Positions 1 through 9,248 of a stretch of 64,000 nucleotides of DNA are shown here, one piece after another; position 1 is the stretch's first letter, and each line of letters begins with the position of its first letter. The notes beneath the pieces were generated by a model. That model did not search any database. It was not told the origin of the DNA and saw only the letters and a list, made by a program, of their open reading frames with translations. Both the position numbers and the translations under genes were made by a program. Source of the DNA: Streptomyces sp. HM190 (GTDB lineage Bacteria; Actinomycetota; Actinomycetes; Streptomycetales; Streptomycetaceae); the NCBI RefSeq assembly GCF_009857135.1, contig NZ_CP047318.1, positions 6,696,001-6,760,000 of the forward strand, written 5' to 3'.

Positions 1-135
1 CTCGCCACCGACCCGGACGTCACCGACGGCACCGGGCGGACGCTGTCCCCCCACGGAGCCACCGAGAACCTGGACCGCGACGAGGCCGTCCGCCTCGTCG
101 GACGATGGACCACCACGAAGGAGTTGGCAGGATGA
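1..135 (+). CDS. C-terminal end of a short-chain dehydrogenase (partial)
   Basis: An open frame runs from the window edge to a TGA at 133-135. The 44 visible residues (LATDPDVTDGTGRTLS and following) look like the C-terminal tail of an SDR oxidoreductase, where an LA-D-P-V-x-G-x-L-S pattern is common. The Rossmann and catalytic parts lie outside the window, so substrate and family are uncertain. The stop overlaps the start of the next SDR (ATGA), which indicates translational coupling in one operon. Confidence 0.6.
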   Translation, partial: LATDPDVTDGTGRTLSPHGATENLDRDEAVRLVGRWTTTKELAG

Positions 136-920
136 GGGGCCGGGAACGAGGACTCGCCGGACGCACCGCGATGGTGACCGGCGGCGCGCAGGGCATCGGA
201 GCGGCGGTCGTCGAGCGCCTGTGCTCCGAGGGCTGCCGGGTCCTGGTCTACGACAGGAGCGCGGAGCACGGCCGGGCCGCGGTCGAGAAGTGGACGGCCG
301 AGGGGTACGAGGTCCACCTCGCGGTGGGCGACGTCATGGACACCGCGGCCGTCCGGGCGGCCTTGGCGGACCTCCCGGACGGCTGGGACCGGCCGACACT
401 GCTGGTCAACCTGGCTGCCGGGTTCGTCTTCAAGGGGCTGGAGGCGACCGCGGAGGACTGGCACGCCGCGCTCGACCCGACCATCGTCGGACTCTCGCTC
501 GTCACCCGTGAGTTCGTGGCGGGCCTCCCGGAGCGCGACGCGGACGCGGCCGTCGTCAACATGGCCTCGATCTCGGCGCACATCTCACAGAGCGGCTATC
601 TGACGTACAACACGGGGAAGTCCGCCGTACTCGGCTTCACCCGGTGCACGGCCGAGGAACTGGCCCCGCGCGGCATCCGCGTGAACTCGGTCAGCCCGGG
701 CACCGTCTGGAACGCCAACAACGAGCGCTTCCACCGCGAGGCCCTGGGCCTGGACCGGGCCACGGCCGAGGCGGCGCCCGAACACGGCGGGAAGTTCCTG
801 CTGAAGCGGTTCGCCGATCCCGAGGAGATCGCGGCGCCGATCGCGTTCCTGCTCTCCGGTGAGGCGAGCTTCATCACCGGCACCGACCTGCCCGTCGACG
901 GCGGATACCTGGCGGTGTGA
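132..920 (+). CDS. SDR family NAD(P)-dependent oxidoreductase
   Basis: A 262-residue classical short-chain dehydrogenase/reductase, the usual family length. Visible features are the nucleotide-binding TGGAQGIG motif at residues 16-23, the NMASIS serine region near 143-148, the catalytic Tyr159-x3-Lys163 (YNTGK) and a typical C-terminal end, FITGTDLPVDGGY. The start at 132 is preferred over the ATG at 105 because GAAGGAG lies at 117-123 with good spacing and because ATG overlaps the upstream stop. It probably oxidises or reduces a small alcohol or sugar, but the substrate cannot be read from sequence. It sits between another SDR and a PHP phosphatase, which suggests a short catabolic operon. 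Confidence 0.9.
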   Translation: MRGRERGLAGRTAMVTGGAQGIGAAVVERLCSEGCRVLVYDRSAEHGRAAVEKWTAEGYEVHLAVGDVMDTAAVRAALADLPDGWDRPTLLVNLAAGFVFKGLEATAEDWHAALDPTIVGLSLVTREFVAGLPERDADAAVVNMASISAHISQSGYLTYNTGKSAVLGFTRCTAEELAPRGIRVNSVSPGTVWNANNERFHREALGLDRATAEAAPEHGGKFLLKRFADPEEIAAPIAFLLSGEASFITGTDLPVDGGYLAV

Positions 921-924
921 GCCG

Positions 925-1740
925 GTGATCGACCTCCACACGCACCACGAGCGGTGCGGGCACGCCACCGGTTCGCTGCGCGACTACGTCACGGCGGCAC
1001 TCGACATGGGCGTCAAGGTGCTCGGCCTGTCCGACCACACACCCATGTTCGCGGAGGAGGCCGACCACGCGCTGCCCCCGGTGGCGATGCCCAAGTCGGA
1101 GTTCCCCTCGTACATCGCCGAGGCACTGGCGCTGAAGGAGGAGTTCGCCCGCAGCATCGAGATCCTCGTCTCCACCGAGGCGGACTTCTTCCAAGGCCGG
1201 ATGGACGCCTACTCCAGGGAGTTGGCCGGGTACCCGCTGGACTACGTCATCGGCTCCGTCCACATGTTCGAGGGCCGGGACATCTTCGACACCACCCGCT
1301 GGGAGACCGTCGAGGACAGCGAGGAGGAACTGGCCGCAGTCAAGGGACGGTACTTCCGCGCGGTGGCGGAGTGCGCGCGCTCGGGGCTCTTCCAGGTCAT
1401 GGGGCACGTGGACGCCCTCAAGGGCAACCACCCGGAACTGGGGACCGTCCCCGCGCCGGCCGCGGCTGACGAGATGCTCCGGGCGATCCGCGACGCCGGT
1501 GCCGTGATGGAGGTCAACACCTCCGGCGGCACCAAGATGCACGGCGGCTGGTACCCGGAGCACGACCTCCTGGAGCGCGCCCACCACTTCGGTGTGCCCC
1601 TCACCTTCGCCTCCGACGCGCACGTCCCCGAGCGCGTCTGCGACCAGTACCCGGACGTGGTGCGCGTGCTGCACGACATCGGCTTTCGCACCTGGACGGT
1701 GTTCCGCCGGGGCGTGCCCCGCACGGTCCCCCTGGCCTGA
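925..1740 (+). CDS. PHP-domain phosphoesterase, histidinol-phosphatase (HisJ/HisK-like)
   Basis: A 271-residue metal-dependent PHP protein. The start is GTG at 925, four bases after the SDR stop, so translation is probably coupled; no strong ribosome binding site is seen. Metal-ligand motifs of the family are visible: DLHTHH at residues 3-8, SDHT at 36-39, GSVHMF and GHVDAL in the middle, and SDAHVPE near the C-terminus. HisK-type members hydrolyse L-histidinol phosphate. The setting, behind two SDR genes and away from his genes, means it could act on another phosphorylated metabolite. The PHP fold call is firm; the substrate is inference. Confidence 0.85.
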   Translation: MIDLHTHHERCGHATGSLRDYVTAALDMGVKVLGLSDHTPMFAEEADHALPPVAMPKSEFPSYIAEALALKEEFARSIEILVSTEADFFQGRMDAYSRELAGYPLDYVIGSVHMFEGRDIFDTTRWETVEDSEEELAAVKGRYFRAVAECARSGLFQVMGHVDALKGNHPELGTVPAPAAADEMLRAIRDAGAVMEVNTSGGTKMHGGWYPEHDLLERAHHFGVPLTFASDAHVPERVCDQYPDVVRVLHDIGFRTWTVFRRGVPRTVPLA

Positions 1741-1839
1741 AGCCGGTCGGCGGAGAAGTCCCGCAGACGCCGCCCCGCCCCTCCTGACTTGTGTTCTCAC
1801 AGCTCAGAAGGGGTGTGGCGACGTCCTCTCCGAGGACCT

Positions 1840-3369
1840 TCAGATGTCCCGGAAGGTCTCGATCTGCGCCCCCACCGTGTTGAGGCGCTCCGCGAGCTCC
1901 TCGTACCCGCGGTTGATGACGTAGACGTTGCGGAGGACGGACGTGCCCTCGGCGGCCATCATCGCGAGGAGGACGACCACGGCGGGGCGCAGGGCCGGCG
2001 GGCACATCATCTCCGCGGCGCGCCAGCGGGTCGGGCCCTCGACGAGCACCCGGTGCGGGTCGAGGAGCTGGAGGCGGCCACCGAGGCGGTTGAGGTCGGT
2101 GAGGTAGATCGCCCGGTTGTCGTACACCCAGTCGTGGATGAGGGTCTTGCCCTGGGCGACGGCGGCGATGGCGGCGAAGAACGGCACGTTGTCGATGTTC
2201 AGGCCGGGGAACGGCATCGGGTGGATCTTGTCGATCGGCGCCTGGAGCTTCGACGGCCGGACGGTGAGGTCGATCAGACGCGTACGGCCGTTGTCGGCGA
2301 AGTACTCCGTCGAGCGGTCGTGGTCGAGGCCCATCTCCTCCAGGACCGCCAGCTCGATCTCCAGGAACTCGATCGGGACCCGGCGCACCGTCAGCTCCGA
2401 CTCCGTGACGACCGCCGCGGCGAGCAGGCTCATCGCCTCGACCGGGTCCTCGGAGGGGGAGTAGTCGACGTCCACGTCGATGTGCGGCACACCGTGCACC
2501 GTGAGCGTGGTCGTGCCGATGCCCTCGACCCGGACGCCGAGCGCCTCCAGGAAGAAGCACAGGTCCTGGACCATGTAGTTGGACGAGGCGTTGCGGATGA
2601 CGGTCACACCGTCGTGGCGGGCCGCGGCGAGCAGCGCGTTCTCGGTCACCGTGTCGCCGCGCTCGGTCAGCACGATCGGGCGGCCCGGTGTCACGGACCG
2701 GTCCACCTCGGCGTGGTAGAGCCCCTCCGTCGCGGTGATGTCCAGCCCGAACCGGCGCAGCGCGATCATGTGCGGCTCGATGGTCCGCGTACCGAGGTCG
2801 CAGCCGCCCGCGTACGGCAGCTTGAAGTGGGTCACGCGGTGCAGCAGCGGGCCGAGGAACATGATGATCGACCGGGTGCGGCGGGCCGCCTCCGCGTCGA
2901 TCGCCGCCAGGTCCAGCTCGGCCGGCGGCACGATCTCCAGGTCGACGCCGTCGTTGATCCAGCGGGTGCGGACGCCGATGGAGCCGAGTACCTCCAGCAG
3001 GCGGTACACCTCCTCGATCCGGGCCACCCGGCGCAGCACCGTGCGCCCCTTGTTCAACAGGGAGGCGCACAGCAGTGCGACACACGCGTTCTTGCTGGTC
3101 TTCACATCGATCGAACCGGAGAGCCGGCGCCCGCCGACCACCCGCAGATGCATCGGACCCGCGTACCCCAGCGACACGATCTCGCTGTCCAGGGCCTCAC
3201 CGATGCGAGCGATCATCTCAAGGCTGATGTTCTGGTTGCCGCGCTCGATACGGTTCACCGCGCTCTGGCTCGTCCCGAGAGCCTCCGCCAACTGCGACTG
3301 TGTCCAGCCGCGATGCTGCCGGGCGTCACGGATGAGCCTGCCGATGCGTGCGAGGTAGTCGTCGGTCAT
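1840..3369 (-). CDS. XRE-type HTH domain fused to a MurA-like UDP-GlcNAc 1-carboxyvinyltransferase
   Basis: A 509-residue two-domain protein. Residues about 8-65 form an XRE/Cro helix-turn-helix (WTQSQLAEALGTSQSAVNRIERG). Residues about 72-509 are an EPSP-synthase-like fold of the MurA class. The MurA Lys-Asn pair is present (TSKNA, Lys93-Asn94), and so is the loop cysteine that attacks PEP and is the fosfomycin target (AGGCDLGTR, Cys190). Catalysis is therefore possible. MurA proteins transfer enolpyruvate from PEP to UDP-GlcNAc in the first committed step of peptidoglycan synthesis, but ordinary MurA is about 420 residues and has no HTH. A palindrome 12-27 bp upstream of the start suggests autoregulation. 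HTH-MurA proteins are known in streptomycetes beside aconitase; their role is not settled to my knowledge. Confidence 0.92.
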   Translation of the reverse strand: MTDDYLARIGRLIRDARQHRGWTQSQLAEALGTSQSAVNRIERGNQNISLEMIARIGEALDSEIVSLGYAGPMHLRVVGGRRLSGSIDVKTSKNACVALLCASLLNKGRTVLRRVARIEEVYRLLEVLGSIGVRTRWINDGVDLEIVPPAELDLAAIDAEAARRTRSIIMFLGPLLHRVTHFKLPYAGGCDLGTRTIEPHMIALRRFGLDITATEGLYHAEVDRSVTPGRPIVLTERGDTVTENALLAAARHDGVTVIRNASSNYMVQDLCFFLEALGVRVEGIGTTTLTVHGVPHIDVDVDYSPSEDPVEAMSLLAAAVVTESELTVRRVPIEFLEIELAVLEEMGLDHDRSTEYFADNGRTRLIDLTVRPSKLQAPIDKIHPMPFPGLNIDNVPFFAAIAAVAQGKTLIHDWVYDNRAIYLTDLNRLGGRLQLLDPHRVLVEGPTRWRAAEMMCPPALRPAVVVLLAMMAAEGTSVLRNVYVINRGYEELAERLNTVGAQIETFRDI

Positions 3370-3380
3370 GCGGTGAGGCT

Positions 3381-3396
3381 ATCTCAGATATGAGAT
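3381..3396. promoter_or_regulatory. Palindrome ATCTC-N6-GAGAT upstream of the HTH-MurA gene
   Basis: ATCTCAGATATGAGAT has 6 bp arms around GATA and lies 12-27 bp before the HTH-MurA start codon, a typical place for an autoregulatory operator. The same ATCTC-N6-GAGAT pattern recurs at 4795-4810 before aconitase. Binding by the HTH domain is inference. Confidence 0.5.
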
Positions 3397-4180
3397 GCGC
3401 ATGACGTCCGGGTGGGCCGTACGGGTGGGGGTGCCCGGTGTCGCTCGTACTCCCGTGTGAGGCATGCCACTTCTCCCCCGAGGAGTAACGGATGTGTCCT
3501 CCGAACGGCGACGGGGGGTGCGGACGTCGCGCGGGCCGGGCCCGGTCGCGGTGCCCTGACGGTCCCTCACGCCAGGAGCCCTCGTGACGAACCTCCCGTC
3601 CCGCCCCTCCGGAACGCGGCCTACCACAGCCGGACCCGCCGAGATGACGGCCCGTCCGGGCCGCGTGGACCGGCGGACGGAAAGCTGCTGCGCCACCGCC
3701 GCGGCCCTGTTCGCGGCCTGCGGCACCGGCGCGCCGGCGTCCGCGGTCCACCAGTACGCGGTGGTGCACGACGGCTCCATGGCCTCCGCGGGGGTGGCGC
3801 ACCTGGCCGACGGCGTACCGGACGACGAGATCGTCGCCCCGCCGCGTCGACGCCGTGAGCGGTGACGGGGTCCTTCATGCGGTCGGTGCCGCCGGCCGAC
3901 GTGGCCGACGTACGGGTCCGGCGGTCGCGGAACGCGACGGCACGTCCTCGGGGCGAAGGTCCGGTGCGGGCGGCGGTGAGGACGCGGAGGGGGCCAGGCG
4001 TGCGTCGGGGGGGGCGGGTGGCCCGCCGTCAACGGGAGCGGGCCCGGCGGGAGGGACTCGCCGGGCCCGCGGGGCCGACGGGAGGGCCGGCGGGGCGATG
4101 GCCCTGGCCCGACGGCGGGCCGTACCCGGTGCGAGGGCTCGGCGCGGTTCTCGTGACCGCACCCGCTCCTCCCGCCCGCG
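3397..4180. other. Intergenic stretch without a convincing gene
   Basis: Open frames here show no recognisable domains and read like random high-GC frames. The only candidate with a ribosome binding site is the short GTG frame at 3584-3865, listed separately with low confidence. Confidence 0.5.
3584..3865 (+). CDS. Doubtful small ORF, possibly a serine-hydrolase N-terminal relic
   Basis: A 93-codon frame starts at GTG 3584 with AGGAG at 3574-3578. The middle (ATAAALFAACGTGAPASA) is alanine-rich. The following HQYAVVHDGSMASAGVAHLADG loosely recalls the first strand of beta-lactamase-type serine hydrolases (AVVRDG...AGVADL), after which the frame ends without the catalytic SxxK. It may be a decayed fragment or a chance ORF. 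Confidence 0.22.
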   Translation: MTNLPSRPSGTRPTTAGPAEMTARPGRVDRRTESCCATAAALFAACGTGAPASAVHQYAVVHDGSMASAGVAHLADGVPDDEIVAPPRRRRER

Positions 4181-4384
4181 TCACCCCCTGCGTGACCGGG
4201 TCGAGCGTGTGCGGCGCCAGCCGAAGGGGCCGGGCAGGTCCATGGAGGTCGTACGGCGTCCCGTGCTGCTGTGCGTGTGGCGTGGCCCGTGTGCGCCACC
4301 GGTGGTGATGGACCACGAGCGCTTGTTGATGTTCAGGCGTACGCCCGGGAGGATCCGGAAGCTCTTGCGAAAGGTGAGCGGCAT
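4181..4384 (-). CDS. Small DUF4236 protein
   Basis: A 67-residue protein starts at ATG 4384, with GGGAGG upstream on the minus strand. The N-terminus MPLTFRKSFRILPGVRLNIN has the DUF4236 signature (FRKS-x-P-G-VRLN), followed by a Ser/Thr/Gly stretch and PGPFGWRR. These are short, basic, probably beta-rich proteins of unknown function that are common in Streptomyces. Longer frames start upstream at 4567, but the extra 61 residues are low-complexity Arg/Gly sequence and the ribosome binding site supports the short form. Confidence 0.75.
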   Translation of the reverse strand: MPLTFRKSFRILPGVRLNINKRSWSITTGGAHGPRHTHSSTGRRTTSMDLPGPFGWRRTRSTRSRRG

Positions 4385-4793
4385 GCAAGCCTCCCTCGAA
4401 GGGTCACTGACGCCTTCCGGATACCCCGACTCGGCGAACTGATGGCCCGACGCGCGGAGTTCGCCAGAACGCCCCGCCGTCGCCCCGCCGCCTCGTCCGG
4501 TGCCGCCCCCAGTCCGGTGTCGTCGCCCGTCGAGCCCGTCGAGCCCGTCGCGGCCTTCACGGCGCACCCGGCTCGCCCGCCTTCAGGGAGTCGCCGCCCG
4601 CCGACCCCGGACGCGGTCACGGCCGAACCGAACCCGGGCGCCGCGCCGCGCCGTGGGCCCGCGGAACCCCGAGCCCCGCGCCGCGGCCCGGTGAACGCCT
4701 GCCCGGCGGACCCCGCCCGGTCCCGCCGTCCGCGGACATTGGCACACGCCACATCCGCCCGGGCATGACCTGTCCGCGCCCATGTACTAGAGT
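4385..4793. other. Intergenic region between DUF4236 gene and the aconitase promoter
   Basis: Apart from the DUF4236 ribosome binding site at its left edge, nothing gene-like is visible. The frames on both strands are Arg/Pro/Ala-rich without family motifs or ribosome binding sites. The right end (about 4780-4793) is probably part of the aconitase promoter. Confidence 0.45.
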
Positions 4794-4811
4794 TATCTCG
4801 ACATCGAGATA
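4794..4811. promoter_or_regulatory. 18 bp operator-like palindrome before aconitase
   Basis: TATCTCGA-CA-TCGAGATA has perfect 8 bp arms and lies 130-147 bp before the acn start. It contains ATCTC-N6-GAGAT, as does the palindrome before the HTH-MurA gene. It is probably a repressor or activator site; the cognate protein is not shown by the sequence. Confidence 0.55.
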
Positions 4812-4853
4812 TCTGCCGAGGCGCACTGCGGCCGCCACCCCGGTAAGGGGTAC

Positions 4854-4872
4854 CTAACTTAGCCTTACCTTA
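4854..4872 (-). promoter_or_regulatory. Iron-box-like (DtxR/IdeR/DmdR1) sequence before aconitase
   Basis: On the minus strand TAAGGTAAGGCTAAGTTAG matches the 19 bp DtxR-family consensus TTAGGTTAGGCTAACCTAA at 14 of 19 positions by hand count, including the central GGCTAA. It lies 69-87 bp before the start codon. Iron control of an iron-sulfur aconitase would make physiological sense. The right half-site is poor, so the call is tentative. Confidence 0.45.
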
Positions 4873-4940
4873 GCGGATCGGCCAAGGGGACGTGGCGGCA
4901 GGATGCGGTGGTACGCGCACATGGAATGAAGGAGACTGTC

Positions 4941-7658
<2,718 letters not shown>

Positions 7659-7678
7659 GAGATCCGGCAGGGCAGTTG

Positions 7679-7712
7679 AGGGCCGCATCCCCGGCGACGG
7701 GGGTGCGGCCCT
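7679..7712 (+). terminator. Rho-independent-type terminator of aconitase
   Basis: A 14 bp stem (AGGGCCGCATCCCC against GGGGGTGCGGCCCT, one G-U pair) with a 6 nt loop, 21 bases after the acn stop. There is no T tract, as is usual for streptomycete terminators. Confidence 0.8.
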
Positions 7713-7843
7713 GCGCCGTGCACCGGGCGAAGGGCTCTCCGGCGTGCTCCGGGACCGGTGTCCCCGGCCGCTTCCGGCTCCCCTCCTGCGCCCACGGTTT
7801 ACAACCGAACCACTTCGCGCTAGCTTCCGAAGCAGGTGGGGGG

Positions 7844-7857
7844 TGGGAGCGCTCCCA
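7844..7857. promoter_or_regulatory. CebR-type operator (perfect TGGGAGCGCTCCCA)
   Basis: A perfect 14 bp palindrome identical to the streptomycete cellobiose-repressor box, 192 bp before the LPMO start. CebR (LacI family) releases such sites when cello-oligosaccharides are imported, so the LPMO is probably induced by cellulose breakdown products. Confidence 0.72.
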
Positions 7858-8048
7858 TCCCGAGCGGCGGACCGGAACCCGCCCCTCGGGGGACCGTTCC
7901 CGCCCCGCACCACTCATGCGTACACGCACCCCCGCACAGCCACGGAACACGCATCCGTACATCCGCGTGTACGCGCCCGTACATCCGCAACGCACGCACC
8001 TGCGCACACGCACGTTCCTCAAGGCCGTACACCCAAGGAGCGTTTGTC

Positions 8049-9122
8049 ATGCATTTGACAACATTGCGATTGAGGCTGCCCAAGCGGCATCGCGCGCTGC
8101 TGCTCGTCCTGCTGGCCCTCGTGACGACGATCCCGGCGCTCGGCCTCGTCGTCACCGCCGGCAGCGGCAAGGCGGAGGCGCACGGCACGCCGATGAAGCC
8201 CGGCAGCCGTACCTTCCTGTGCTGGCAGGACGGACTCACCGACACCGGTGAGATCAAACCGGTCAACCCGGCCTGCCGCGCGGCGCAGCAGACGAGCGGG
8301 ACGACCCCGTTCTACAACTGGTTCTCGGTGCTCCGCTCGGACGGCGCCGGCCGCACCCGGGGCTTCGTCCCGGACGGTCAGCTGTGCAGCGGCGGCAACA
8401 CCAACTTCACCGGGTTCAACACGCCCAGCAGCGACTGGCCGCTGACCCACCTCACCGCCGGGGCGAACGTCGACTTCTCGTACAACGCGTGGGCGGCGCA
8501 CCCGGGCTGGTTCTACGTGTACATCACCAAGGACGGCTTCGACCCGACGAAGACGCTCACCTGGAACGACATCGAGGACCGGCCGTTCCTGAGCGTCGAC
8601 CACCCGCCGCTGAACGGCAGCCCCGGCACCGTCGAGGCCAACTACTCCTGGCGGGGCCAGCTCCCCGCGAACAAGTCGGGCCGCCACATCATCTACATGG
8701 TCTGGCAGCGCTCCGACAGCCAGGAGACCTTCTACTCCTGCTCCGACGTCGTCTTCGACGGCGGCAACGGCGAGGTGACCGGCATCAAGCAGCCCGGCAA
8801 CCCCACCGAGCCCGTACCCGGCCAGTGCTCCGCGACCCGCCGCACGACGGGCACGTGGAGCGGCGGCTACCAGTCCGAGGTCGTCGTCAAGAACACTGGT
8901 GACGTCCCGATGCTCGGCTGGATGGTCGACTGGACCCTGCCGAGCGGCCAGCGGGTCGACAGCCTCTGGAGCGGCACCGCCACCTACAGCGGACAGAACG
9001 TGATGGTCCACAACACCAACTGGAACGGCTCACTGGCCCCCGGCGCGACAGCGACCTTCGGGTACGTGGTCCAAGGGCCGGGAGGTGATTCCAGTACGAC
9101 CTTGCCGTGCCGGGTGGGCTAG
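8049..9122 (+). CDS. Secreted AA10 lytic polysaccharide monooxygenase with CBM2
   Basis: A 357-residue secreted copper enzyme for oxidative cleavage of crystalline cellulose or chitin. Residues 1-44 form a signal peptide (basic n-region, Leu-rich core, AEA cleavage site). Cleavage leaves His45 at the mature N-terminus, the first half of the copper histidine brace. The second brace His is His151 in NAWAAHPGWF, and the axial Phe lies in QETFYSCSDV (Phe228). The AA10 domain covers about 45-243, a Pro/Gly linker about 244-258 and a CBM2 about 259-357 with terminal disulfide cysteines. The start is ATG 8049 after AAGGAG. The upstream CebR box points to cellulose; CBM2 binds both polymers. The stop codon lies inside a CTAG that borders a palindromic element. 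Confidence 0.94.
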   Translation: MHLTTLRLRLPKRHRALLLVLLALVTTIPALGLVVTAGSGKAEAHGTPMKPGSRTFLCWQDGLTDTGEIKPVNPACRAAQQTSGTTPFYNWFSVLRSDGAGRTRGFVPDGQLCSGGNTNFTGFNTPSSDWPLTHLTAGANVDFSYNAWAAHPGWFYVYITKDGFDPTKTLTWNDIEDRPFLSVDHPPLNGSPGTVEANYSWRGQLPANKSGRHIIYMVWQRSDSQETFYSCSDVVFDGGNGEVTGIKQPGNPTEPVPGQCSATRRTTGTWSGGYQSEVVVKNTGDVPMLGWMVDWTLPSGQRVDSLWSGTATYSGQNVMVHNTNWNGSLAPGATATFGYVVQGPGGDSSTTLPCRVG

Positions 9123-9182
9123 GGCGTGTCGGGAAAGTCCCGTCTGCCCTTCGGGTAGACGACGCTCCTTTCGAAACACGCC
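9123..9182. repeat. 60 bp palindromic MITE-like element flanked by CTAG
   Basis: The ends are GGCGTGT and ACACGCC, and the body folds into a long imperfect hairpin with a TTCG loop near 9150-9153. CTAG is present on both sides (9119-9122 and 9183-9186), which looks like a 4 bp target duplication. The left CTAG includes the TAG stop of the LPMO. The ends resemble termini of IS5-type elements of streptomycetes, so this may be a non-autonomous derivative; it would also act as a terminator. Confidence 0.5.
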
Positions 9183-9186
9183 CTAG

Positions 9187-9206
9187 AAGGCTCATGAAGA
9201 TCTTGG
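9187..9206 (+). repeat. Left terminal inverted repeat of the insertion sequence
   Basis: Twenty bases that match the right end exactly in inverse orientation; with the adjacent CTAG the match is 24 bp. Confidence 0.85.
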
Positions 9207-9208
9207 GT

Positions 9209-9240
9209 TCTGGCCCTGCCGTGTCAGCGGCAGGGCCAGA
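9209..9240. other. 13 bp stem hairpin just upstream of the transposase start
   Basis: TCTGGCCCTGCCG pairs perfectly with CGGCAGGGCCAGA around a 6 nt loop and ends 8 bases before the GTG. Insertion sequences often carry such hairpins to block translation when they are transcribed from outside; the role here is inference. Confidence 0.6.
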
Positions 9241-9248
9241 CTCGTCAT

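Noticed and set aside
1789..3393. Long plus-strand frame of 534 codons opposite the HTH-MurA gene
   Set aside because: It is antisense to a gene with clear domains, Arg/His/Val-rich and without any family motif; typical high-GC shadow frame.
3862..4308. Plus-strand frames in the gap before aconitase
   Set aside because: Arg/Gly/Pro-rich with no ribosome binding site or motif; overlap the better supported DUF4236 gene.
8049..9122. Chitin-specific LPMO assignment
   Set aside because: AA10-CBM2 proteins occur for both cellulose and chitin; the CebR box argues for cellulose, so no single substrate was asserted.
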